Shown here: piece by piece, positions 9,926-19,780 of the stretch | How the letters are laid out: every line of letters begins with the position of its first letter | How positions within the stretch are numbered: position 1 is the first letter of the stretch | From: Petunia secreta | Lineage: Eukaryota; Streptophyta; Magnoliopsida; Solanales; Solanaceae | Assembly (NCBI GenBank): GCA_029990175.1 | Contig: JARKIP010000065.1 | Location: 8,064,501-8,128,500, forward strand | Direction: 5' to 3' | Length of the DNA: 64,000 bases | Notes under the pieces: model-generated | The model's input: the letters and a program-made list of their open reading frames with translations, nothing else | What the model was told of the DNA's origin: nothing | Databases searched by the model: none | Position numbers and translations under genes: made by a program

Positions 9926-11366
9926 ATGGTGAGAACGTGATCGTCCTCTGCTTCGGGAGCTAGTGACGGACTGACTGAGTCGGTCCGTGGGAGAGCTGTG
10001 CGTAGCACACGGACTGGTGCGCGGGCACCTACTCAGCCGAGAGTGGCTACTACCAGAGCTTCTGTGGGCATACCTCCTGCTGCCAGACAGACTAGTACAG
10101 TGCCACCGGTGTCTTCTGAGATACCCGTCGCACATGGCCCATCGACTATGCCTTCTCTTGTGCCGGGCATAACGGTATCTATTCCTGCAGATGTTCTATT
10201 GCAGATGATGGGCATGCTTGGATCTCAGGCCTCGCCTATGGGCGATATGCCAGTACCTTCTGCGGTACCCCAGCCAGCTACTCCAGCTATGAGTACGCCG
10301 ACTCCTAAGGCTACTCCGGTGATTCCTCAGTCTACTCCAGTTATTAGTCCTATTGCTCAGCCTTCCACTTTGGCTCCTCAGTCGGGTATTCAGTTGGGTC
10401 ATTCTATTCCTGCTCTTTCTATGAGTGATGAGGAGGTAGCTCAGAGGATTGAGTCCTTCATGAAGCTCAAGCCTCCCGAGTTCGATGGTACACCATCTAC
10501 TTGTTCTGCTCAGAGATATATTCAGAAGTGTGAGGAGATATTTTCGGTGCTAGGTACTAGAGATACCCTTGGGGTGCGATGTGCTTATTTCCGATTGTCC
10601 GGTGATGCCGAGACGTGGTGGGTTTCTGTGATGAGACAAAGGTCCAGTGATCTTCCTCCTTTGTCTTGGGCCGAGTTCGTTGCCATGTTTATGAGTAGAT
10701 TTGTGCCTCAGAGCCACCATGATGTCCAGATGCCCGAGTTTGAGAGGTTGAGGCAGGGAGACATGTTCGTGTCTGCTTATGATACCAGATTCTTAGAGTT
10801 ATCCCAGTTTGCGCCTGCTATGGTTGGACTGGAGAGGGACAATGTCCTTAGATTTGTTGAGGGTCTTCATCCTCGTCTTCAGATAGCTGTTGCCCCTAAT
10901 ATGGGCAGCAAGTCTTATTATGAGGTGGTTGATATTGCGAGGCGTATGGAGGATATTCATGCCAGGGCAGATGCAGAGAGAGCGATCAAGAGGTCACGAT
11001 ATTATGGTATTTCTAGTGGTCCTTCGCATGGAGGCCAGGGTTCCAGTGGTCATACTCAGCCTAAACTTCCTCAGGCCGCTGCTTTATCATCTCAGGGTAC
11101 TTCGTCGGGTGTTCAGAGGCCTCAGCCGTCTCAGAGGCCTGGGGATTCATCTCAGTCTGTTCCACCTGTTTGTGGGAGATGCAGTAAGAGGCACTATGGG
11201 AGGTGCAGGCCCGGAGGTGGACGCGGAGGAGGCGGTAGTAAGGCTTGTTACCAGTGTGGGGATTCCAGGCACTTTGTTAGGGATTGCCCCTATATTACTT
11301 CATCTGGACCTACCTCCGCGGGACATCAGAGTTCTGCTGATATGGTTCGGTCTTCTCCTCAGGCAG
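9926..11366 (+). pseudogene. Element B gag (nonsense codon 5; split by element C)
   Basis: The likely initiator ATG at 9926 is followed in frame by TGA at 9938-9940, one transition away from a sense codon; the frame then stays open to 11366. A proline/threonine-rich N-terminal part precedes the capsid domain (about codons 175-345 from the ATG), with ETWW, LSWAEFVAMFMSRF and LRQGDMFVSAYDTRFLEL blocks typical of the retrotransposon gag family. A basic Gly/Arg-rich tail ends in a CCHC knuckle CYQCGDSRHFVRDC at 11246-11287. Element C enters 79 bp after the knuckle. Codon phase shows that gag and the pol at 19781 form one continuous frame once C and one target copy are ignored. Confidence 0.9.
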
Positions 11367-12751
11367 TGAAACGACCTCGGTCAGTCGTTTCGGAAGTTAG
11401 TACTCCGATTGGCGTGTCGATAATTTTAAAATATTCGTAATGTCCATTAGAACCTGTCTGTAAAATTTGAGCTAAATCAGACCTCGTTTGGTAGACATCG
11501 GAAGAAGGTTTCAGTTTTTATTGGCGATAAATATTAAAAAGAGATTTTCGAGCTCGGTTTTTGCCGAATGAGCTCCGATTCGAAATCTGAAAGCGCCGTT
11601 AGGTTCGTATAATTATTTGTGATTTTTGTAAGCTTTCGAAAGTGAATTTCTATGTTGTTCGGATAGTTTTCGCTAAAATGCCGAAAGTAAAATAATTTGA
11701 CTTCTTTTCATTTAAATTCGCATCTTGAGTTTCGGGAGTCTGATTTGAGATCCTCCTTCGCGAGTATGTTACATATATTTTGTATAATTTGTATGCAAAA
11801 GTTGGAATTATTCCGAATATCGTAGGGTACCGTTTTAATTTTTACCGTAACAGCGAATTTTAAAAGAAAAAAAAAAGGAAAAAGACAAAAATATAGAAAT
11901 GGGAGTCGGTGGACAAGGGATTAAGTTAATCCCTTGTCTTCCATTCAGCAACATACGTACATATATCAGAAGCATAAAAAGAGGAAACACAGTGGGAAAA
12001 AATTCCAGAAAAAGAGAAAAGGGGCCGGGAAAAAGTAGAATTTTCACCCTGAAATATTCAGGTAATGATCCTAATATGTTATCTGAGTTTATTACATATG
12101 TTTGAATATATTTTTACGGTAAAAGTAGGGATATTAGACATCGCCCTAATGACGTAAATTGATAGTTTAAAGGGTCAAATTGACCCCGATAATGGAATTA
12201 ATTATATATCCGTACTCAGTGCATTATGGGCAACATATAAATGTAATTTATTTGGGGTTTGGTTATGTGACCATAAACCCTGTACATAGGCCTGACCTGC
12301 GTATTGCGTATGCAAATAGGGTGTCAGGTTCCTACCCGGATTGCCCTAAGATGTGAGGAATGAAGCCTTTATCCCTATTTGATATATTTTTGTGCTCATT
12401 GAACACAGTGGGATCGTTTGGCAATGAATCCAAAAGAATAAAGCGGTTGTTGGGCAGCAGTGTTAACTTTGGAAGAGGTAAGTGTTTATATCCATTTCTT
12501 TGGAGGCACCTGGCCTCGTGGATTTTCTACCACGTGTTCCTTACGTGTGTAGCTGCCGATAGGCGTACTCATTACGCCTTAGTTTTGGATTTATATTCTA
12601 TATTATATATTATGTCCTGTTATTGGTATTGCATTGAGAATCTGACGATTGTACTTTGGTTGTGAGTTGGTATATACTTTCCAGCTGTCGATGAGAGTCC
12701 CGCGCTGGTAATGGGTTATTATTGCATCATGTTGCATTCGTATGCACATTA

Positions 12752-12979
12752 CATCATATTGAGGGTAGGAGGATTCCGCCCTCGGAGCAGGAGGATTCCG
12801 CTCCATTTCATCATATTGAGGGTAGGAGGATTCCGCCCTCGGAGCAGGAGGATTCCGCTCCATTGCATCATATTGAGGGTAGGAGGATTCCGCCCTCGGA
12901 GCAGGAGGATTCCGCTCTATTGCATCATATTGAGGGTAGGAGGATTCCGCCCCCGGAGCAGGAGGATTCCACTCCATCT
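12752..12979 (+). repeat. 57-bp tandem array, four copies (5' LTR of C)
   Basis: Units start CATCATATTGAGGGTAGGAG at 12752, 12809, 12866 and 12923. Each contains two related GGAGGATTCCGC words. The unit length is divisible by three, so the array stays open in several frames on both strands and creates false proteins with repeated GRRIPPSEQED- or PAPRAESSYPQ-like units. The 3' LTR has five copies. Confidence 0.95.
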
Positions 12980-13130
12980 ATTTGGCACATGTGACACCAT
13001 TGCATCATACTGCATTCATCCCATTTCATTGCACCGCGTGCTGACTATTGTGTGACTATCGTGTTGTGTTTTATATGCGGTATGTATACCGTATCTCAGT
13101 TTGCCTATATATTTCTGGCTCATATCCCGG

Positions 13131-13290
13131 GTTGCACGTCGCGACAATATAAATACATGGATCGGATCGGGTTGCACGCCGCAACAGTATAAATATACGG
13201 ATCGGGTTGCACGCCGCAACAGTATAAATATACGAATCGGGTTGCACGCCGCAACAGTATGAATATATGGATCGGGTTGCACGCCGCAAC
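13131..13290 (+). repeat. 35-bp hairpin-bearing tandem array, five copies (5' LTR of C)
   Basis: Units begin at 13131, 13171, 13206, 13241 and 13276. Each contains GTTGCACGCCGCAAC, an inverted repeat (GTTGC/GCAAC) with a five-base loop, followed by AGTATAAATATACG. The first unit is 5 bp longer and diverged. The array is also present at 18958-19117. Confidence 0.92.
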
Positions 13291-13951
13291 ATGATGTATT
13301 TCTGATTGTCGACATGTTCAGGATATCTATATGTTCTGTCTACCTTATGTCCCTGGCTGTTTATGATTCCATACGTGTTTTCAGTTATTATTTGGCTTTG
13401 CCTGTTTATAGTTCAAATAAGATTGATTTAGTTTATCTGTTTTTCTTCTCCCTGGCTAGCTATCCTATTCTTTGAGGTGGCTAGTCTGCCCCACTTATTG
13501 AGTCCTTTTGACTCACCCTTGTTTGTTGTTTGTTTCTTGTCTATCTATTTCGTTTCGGCAGGTTCGCTCCAGGATTGAGTTCGCCACATTGTGAAGGAGC
13601 GAAGTCGACTTCAGCTGTCAGGGTGAGCCAGCTTTTATTCCGGATGGCCACCAGTTTATTGGTTATTATTTCAGTTGCATTTTGCTCCCTTCAGGAGGTA
13701 TTTGTCTTCTTTTGTACTCTTAGATGTCTAGTCTGGATAGCCCTAAACTTAGTATGTTGGGTAGTTAGCTGTAATTTTTTTTTGTACAGCTTAGAGGTAT
13801 CAGTATGTTTTTACTTTTTTAAAAAGTCTTGTCCTTATTTATGAATTATTATATTTATTTTCCTAATTTAATTGGTAAGGGTTCGCCCGACGGGTCTAGG
13901 GGAGGATGTCGGGTGCCCGCACGGCCTAACCGGATTTTGGGTCGTGTCAGT

Positions 13952-13964
13952 TGGTATCAGAGCC
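13952..13964 (+). other. Element C primer binding site (tRNA-iMet)
   Basis: TGGTATCAGAGCC lies two bases after the 5' LTR of C. It is the same primer type as in element B. Confidence 0.9.
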
Positions 13965-14159
13965 TAATTTAGAGTCTATCCAGACTTTGACAGTGTCTAG
14001 TAGAGTCTCGCTGATGGATACGTAGACGTCCCGTACTTATCTACGAGAGGCTATGATGGCATTTAGGAAGTTTCACTTCTTTTTTTTTCTGATCGTGCGT
14101 CGGTCTAGGATGCAAAAGTAGTTTTGTTAATTCCTTCATAGTAATTGTGAACCCTCGTG

Positions 14160-15560
14160 CAACAAATCAGCAAACGGTATGAGTTCAAGACGAAGCAGTC
14201 TGGCCTGGAGTTAGCACTGACGAAGCCCTGAGAGTTTTTGATCGTGCTGACGATCTAGTTACGGAGGTCCCAACTGTACGAGCTCGCGATGGGCAAGGGA
14301 GTAGGCCCTTGTGGTTCCTTTGGCTCTCTACGATATTTTTACGAGAATTTTGGCGACGCAGATACCGTAAGAACCTATTATTTGCTGGCAGCCTATCAGG
14401 GTGCCGCATGTGCAGACGTTTAATCTCAGGGAGCTCTTTTCTGGTTCTTAATATTGCTGCAGTAAATTATGTTCCTCAGACAACATATATTGTGCCTCTA
14501 GTGATTCTGGCTGGTTAGTTAGCCTGAGTAATGGCTCGGTCCGAGTGTCTGAAGAGGTTGCATTATTTTACGCGGTTGAACCTTCCGATAATCTTAAGCA
14601 ATGCATCAGATAAACCTCGTGATTCTTTTTAAAATAAAAATGATGTCAGCATATCCTTCAGGCTCTTGTTATATCGAGCAGTATGGTGTCGATTATTCTG
14701 CTTTCCAGTTTCAAGGTCCAGCCCTGGATTGGTGGACCGCTCTCTTATTAGCTGACTTGGTTCGATTTTCTTTCAGATTCGTGGAAAAGTTCCTTTCGAG
14801 TAGCGAGCGAGATGAAAAGTGTTTCCAGTTTGAGTGGATTGGACAGGATAGCCTGGCGATTAGCCTGTTGGTGTTTCAGAATATGAAATTGAATTCTATG
14901 AAATTGAATTCTATAGAATGGCTGGATATGCATTAGAACTAGTCCATGAACCTTTCGAGAGATTCAAAGATTTATTGGCGACCTTTCTCCTTACTTGAGA
15001 TCCCAGATGGCTCGAAAAAAATTGATGTTGTGACTTTATTTGATGTCGTTGTTGATTTGCTCAAAGGTATTAGGCATACCATAAGTTAGAGGGGGAAGAG
15101 TTAGAGCGGGAGAGCAAGGAATTCTGTGGCCCTGGTTGGCAACCATAGTACCTTATTTGGAGGTAAAATTTCTGATTATTTTTGGAAGTCACCTTCCGGG
15201 TTATCTCAACTTGTAGAGCGTGATTCTCAGAGTGCGCGAGTAGTTCATCAAGATTAGACCCAGTTTTTCTCTTTAAAGCTATCGACAATATGTCCACCTT
15301 CCATTTTCAATTAAAAGCTGTTATCACTGTCATGAGTCTGGTTATCCTTTGAGGAGTTTTTCCTTACTCCAGCAAGTAGACAATCGTCCTTCTTCTTGCC
15401 CTCAGACACATGCACAGTCGCAGGAATTTCATTTAAATGTTAATCAATCAGAGAAGTGCCACCACCCAGTAGAGGTCGAGAGCGTGGCGGTAGTGGTTCT
15501 TCTAGAAGTAATTATTAGGGTAGTGGCTCGACTCAGCCGCAGAGGCAGTTCTATGAACTG
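14160..15560 (+). pseudogene. Degenerate gag-like remnant of element C
   Basis: Scattered, frame-shifted pieces recall Ty3/gypsy gag. Around 14600-14940 there is GVDYSAFQFQGPALDWW, then a FLSSSERDEKCFQFEWI-like segment equivalent to the conserved SRFVPxSxRDEKxxxFExL region. Near 15320 there is CYHCHESGYPL, a zinc-knuckle relic lacking the last Cys. Numerous stops and frame changes separate them. No protease, RT or integrase motif is found in 15560-17100, which is 1.5 kb of non-coding sequence as far as I can see. Confidence 0.6.
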
Positions 15561-17101
15561 CTAGTCTGGCAGGATATTGAGGTATCTGATGTAGTACACC
15601 CATGTATTTCTTCTTCTCTTAAATGTGAGTAAGATTTGATTCTTTTGATCGATCTGGAAATGGTGTGTCCTATCATGTTTCAATGGTTTCCTTGGATGTC
15701 GTTTCTATTAAGAATCGGTTGCGGTAGAGGGGTGAGTTTCTTATATGATTTATTCCTGGCATTTATGATGACCCTACTAATTTATTTGGTCTAAATGTGA
15801 GAGATTTGGGAGTGAGTGTCGGTATCGTCTGCCTGGCATCTTGTTGTACCACATTTTATTATTATATCAAATTAGTATACCTCTCTTCTCGGAATTCCGT
15901 GTTAGTAGGATAATGAGATCCCAATTCGTCACCATCAGGAAGTGTCATTGTTTCTTCCGGTGTAAAGTAGTTAGTAAGTAATGCTCGATCTATGTGTCTC
16001 CTCTTGGTTCGAGATTCTAGTAGAGTCATGTTATTCTATGAGCTTCTCATAGTTATAAAAAGGGTATTTTGGTAAATTGTCAGAGTTAAAGCTTATTTAA
16101 TGTCTATCTCTTCAATTGCGATTTTTGGCTCGCCTGACGCGGAAGTAGTCTAGCTTTGATAGTCAAGCAAATAAGAAGATGAACTTTCTGAAGCTCTAAT
16201 TATTTCTATCCTCGATCTATTTCCATTTCTTCTTCATCCGGCACTAGTGAGCTTGGCCGATTGGTAGCCGCTTGTGACGTTCCCTGTGTTGAGCCAGAGT
16301 ACGTGTTATTGTGGCCGGGTAAGCATATTATTGTTTTGGAAGCATATTATTGTTTTGGTCCAGTTGTCTCATCTTGTTATCCGTTTAACATGTTTATGTT
16401 ATCAGTTTATTCGGGTATCCATTCCCATGTATAGTATAGTGCTGGTTCTGTTTATGCGGATCATCCAGTTTCAGGGGAAACTCTGCCGAAATTTTTATAT
16501 AGAAGTACCATCCATCGGGCGGTGGTGTTTACGGCAAAGGTATGGAGTTGTGAACTCGAGAGTTGCAGCTAGTTGGCAACTCGAAAGGGTAGTTTGGTAG
16601 TTTAGGTCTGCCTATGTTCAGCTTTTAGCTAGGTCTTCTTTAATCCAGCAGGTTGTGCGAGGATGACTATTTCTATTCAAATTAGTTGTATGAGTTTATG
16701 CTTTAAGTGGAGGAGTCTTCCTCCAATCGATACCGAATCATAATATTAAATCTGTAAGGCGTTGCTGAAGCGTAAGCTAATTCTTAGTTCCATCGACCTG
16801 TTCTATATCGAAAGGTATATCGAAGAGGTAATTATCGGCTGAATCATGTTAACCCATTCAAAGTTTCGTGTATCTTTATTTCGAAAATATAGAACCCCTC
16901 TCTCATGATCGAGAAAGGGTCGGCTTAGTCCGAATAAGTTGGGCAATGATGTTATCATATTATCCAAATATGTTTTATCCAAGAGTTTGATGTGCGTGTT
17001 ATAACTCTGATTCTGTAATTATGAGATAATGTCTGTGGAGTAGTTTATGAAGGTGGTGCAAGTTCTCTTGTTATCTGCGTAAATCTTGCTTTAGATTTAG
17101 G

Positions 17102-17139
17102 CTCGTTCGAGGACGAACGAGAGTTTAAGTGGAGGAGAA
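17102..17139 (+). promoter_or_regulatory. Element C hairpin and polypurine tract
   Basis: CTCGTTCG (17102-17109) and CGAACGAG (17114-17121) form a perfect 8-bp stem with loop AGGA. The purine tract AGTGGAGGAGAA (17128-17139) then abuts the 3' LTR. Polypurine tracts prime plus-strand DNA. The hairpin has a counterpart at the same place in element B. Confidence 0.8.
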
Positions 17140-18524
17140 TGAAACGACCTCGGTCAGTCGTTTCGGAAGTTAGGTCTCCGATTGGCGTGTCGATAATTTT
17201 AAAATATTCGTAATGTCCATTAGAACCTGTCTGTAAAATTTGAGCTAAATCAGACCTCGTTTGGTAGACATCGGAAGAAGGTTTCAGTTTTTATTGGCGA
17301 TAAATATTAAAAAGAGATTTTCGAGCTCGATTTTTGCCGAATGAGCTCCGATTCGAAATCTGAAAGCGCCGTTAGGTTCGTATAATTATTTGTGATTTTT
17401 GTAAGCTTTCGAAAGTGAATTTCTATGTTGTTCGGATAGTTTTCGCTAAAATGCCGAAAGTAAAATAATTTGACTTCTTTTCATTTAAATTCGCATCTTG
17501 AGTTTCGGGAGTCTGATTTGAGATCCTCCTTCGCGAGTATGTTACATATATTTTGTATAATTTGTATGCAAAAGTTGGAATTATTCCGAATATCGTAGGG
17601 TACCGTTTTAATTTTTACCGTAACAGCGAATTTTAAAAGAAAAAAAAAAGGAAAAAGACAAAAATATAGAAATGGGAGTCGGTGGACAAGGGATTAAGTT
17701 AATCCCTTGTCTTCCATTCAGCAACATACGTACATATATCAGAAGCATAAAATGAGGAAACACAGTGGGAAAAAATTCCAGAAAAAGAGAAAAGGGGCCG
17801 GGAAAAAGTAGAATTTTCACCCTGAAATATTCAGGTAATGATCCTAATATGTTATCTGAGTTTATTACATATGTTTGAATATATTTTTACGGTAAAAGTA
17901 GGGATATTAGACATCGCCCTAATGACGTAAATTGATAGTTTAAAGGGTCAAATTGACCCCGATAATGGAATTAATTATATATCCGTACTCAGTGCATTAT
18001 GGGCAACATATAAATGTAATTTATTTGGGGTTTGGTTATGTGACCATAAACCCTGTACATAGGCCTGACCTGCGTATTGCGTATGCAAATAGGGTGTCAG
18101 GTTCCTACCCGGATTGCCCTAAGATGTGAGGAATGAAGCCTTTATCCCTATTTGATATATTTTTGTGCTCATTGAACACAGTGGGATCGTTTGGCAATGA
18201 ATCCAAAAGAATAAAGCGGTTGTTGGGCAGCAGTGTTAACTTTGGAAGAGGTAAGTGTTTATATCCATTTCTTTGGAGGCACCTGGCCTCGTGGATTTTC
18301 TACCACGTGTTCCTTACGTGTGTAGCTGCCGATAGGCGTACTCATTACGCCTTAGTTTTGGATTTATATTCTATATTATATATTATGTCCTATTATTGGT
18401 ATTGGATTGAGAATCTGACGATTGTACTTTGGTTGTGAGTTGGTATATACTTTCCAGCTGTCGATGAGAGTCCCGCGCTGGTAATGGGTTATTATTGCAT
18501 CATGTTGCATTCGTATGCACATTG

Positions 18525-18806
18525 CATCATATTGAGGGTAGGAGGATTCCGCCCTCGGAGCAGGAGGATTCCGCTCCATTTCATCATATTGAGGGTAGGA
18601 GGATTCCGCCCTCGGAGCAGAAGGATTCCGCTCCATTGCATCATATTGAGGGTAGGAGGATTCCGCCCTCGGAGCAGGAGGATTCCGCTCCATTGCATCA
18701 TATTGAGGGTAGGAGGATTCCGCCCTCGGAGCAGGAGGATTCCGCTCTATTGCATCATATTGAGGGTAGGAGGATTCCGCCCCCGGAGCAGGATTCCGCT
18801 CCATCT
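18525..18806 (+). repeat. 57-bp tandem array, five copies (3' LTR of C)
   Basis: Units start at 18525, 18582, 18639, 18696 and 18753. The last unit lacks 3 bp. The 5' LTR has four, so a unit was gained or lost after or during the last round of integration. Confidence 0.95.
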
Positions 18807-18957
18807 ATTTGGCACATGTGACACCATTGCATCATACTGCATTCATCCCATTTCATTGCACCGCGTGGTGACTATTGTGTGACTATCGTGTTGTGTTTTA
18901 TATGCGGTATGTATACCGTATCTCAGTTTGCCTATATATTTCTGGCTCATATCCCGG

Positions 18958-19117
18958 GTTGCACGTCGCGATAATATAAATACATGGATCGGATCGGGTT
19001 GCACGCCGCAATAGTATAAATATACGGATCGGGTTCCACGCCGCAACAGTATAAATATACGAATCGGGTTGCACGCCGCAACAGTATGAATATATGGATC
19101 GGGTTGCACGCCGCAAC
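18958..19117 (+). repeat. 35-bp hairpin-bearing tandem array, five copies (3' LTR of C)
   Basis: It has the same five-unit structure as 13131-13290, with a few substitutions, including GTTCCACGCC replacing GTTGCACGCC in the third unit, which breaks that unit's stem. Confidence 0.92.
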
Positions 19118-19780
19118 ATGATGTATTTCTGATTGTCGACATGTTCAGGATATCTATATGTTCTGTCTACCTTATGTCCCTGGCTGTTTATGATTCCATA
19201 CGTGTTTTCAGTTATTATTTGGCTTTGCCTGTTTATAGTTCAAATAAGATGGATTTAGTTTATCTGTTTTTCTTCTCCCTGGCTAGCTATCCTATTCTTT
19301 GAGGTGGCTAGTCTGCCCCACTTATTGAGTCCTTTTGACTCACCCTTGTTTGTTGTTTGTTTCTTGTCTATCTATTTCGTTTCGGCAAGTTCGCTCCAGG
19401 ATTGAGTTCGCCACGTTGTGAAGGAGCGAAGTCGACTTCAGCTGTCAGGGTGAGCCAGCTTTTATTCCGGATGACCACCAGTTTATTGGTTATTATTTCA
19501 GTTGCATTTTGCTCCCTTCAGGAGGTATTTGTCTTCTTTTGTACTCTTAGATGTCTAGTCTGGATAGCCCTAAACTTAGTATGTTGGGTAGTTAGCTGTA
19601 ATTTTTTTTTACAGCTTAGAGGTATCAGTATGTTTGTACTTTTTTTAAAAAGTCTTGTCTTTATTTATGAACTATTATATTTATTTTCCTAATTTAATTG
19701 GTAAGGGTTCGCCCGACGGGTCTAGGGGAGGATGTCGGGTGCCCGCACGGCCTAACCGGATTCTGGGTCGTGTCAAGCAG

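Larger units (their letters stand above)
11367..13949 (+). repeat. Element C 5' LTR
   Basis: This 2583-bp LTR ends GTCGTGTCA directly before the primer site. It contains a 57-bp array (four copies) and a 35-bp hairpin array (five copies). A 101-aa open frame at 12360-12665 recurs in the 3' LTR only because the LTRs are near-identical; it matches no known protein. Confidence 0.9.
11367..19775 (+). mobile_element. Element C: non-autonomous LTR retrotransposon related to B
   Basis: LTRs of 2583 and 2636 bp (TGAAACGACC...GTCGTGTCA) bound a 3.2-kb internal region. The flanks GGCAG (11362-11366) and AGCAG (19776-19780) are a target duplication with one mismatch. The LTRs are nearly identical, with about 3 differences in the first 215 bp, so insertion was recent relative to B. 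Yet the interior has only a shattered gag-like remnant and no RT or integrase that I can recognise. LTR starts, the GAGCTC...CCGTTAGGTTCGTA block, the primer site and the hairpin plus polypurine tract all resemble element B. It is therefore likely moved in trans by a Tekay-type partner. Confidence 0.85.
17140..19775 (+). repeat. Element C 3' LTR
   Basis: This 2636-bp LTR matches 11367-13949 almost throughout. The main length difference is one additional 57-bp unit in the array at 18525-18806, partly offset by a 3-bp loss in its last unit and small indels. Confidence 0.92.

Noticed and set aside
10890..11369. 159-codon frame overlapping gag of element B
   Set aside because: It is an out-of-frame shadow of the gag coding region, where the zinc knuckle is read in another frame.
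12360..12665. 101-aa frame present twice (also 18133-18438)
   Set aside because: It is duplicated because it lies in the two LTRs of one element. It has no known motif, and the element's proteins are internal.
12752..12979. Possible CRISPR-like array
   Set aside because: The repeats are contiguous with no unique spacers, and this is plant nuclear DNA. The same applies to 13131-13290, 30609-31256 and 31261-31471.
12603..12994. Repeat proteins on both strands in the LTR of C
   Set aside because: They are produced by a 57-bp tandem array whose length is divisible by three; all frames stay open.
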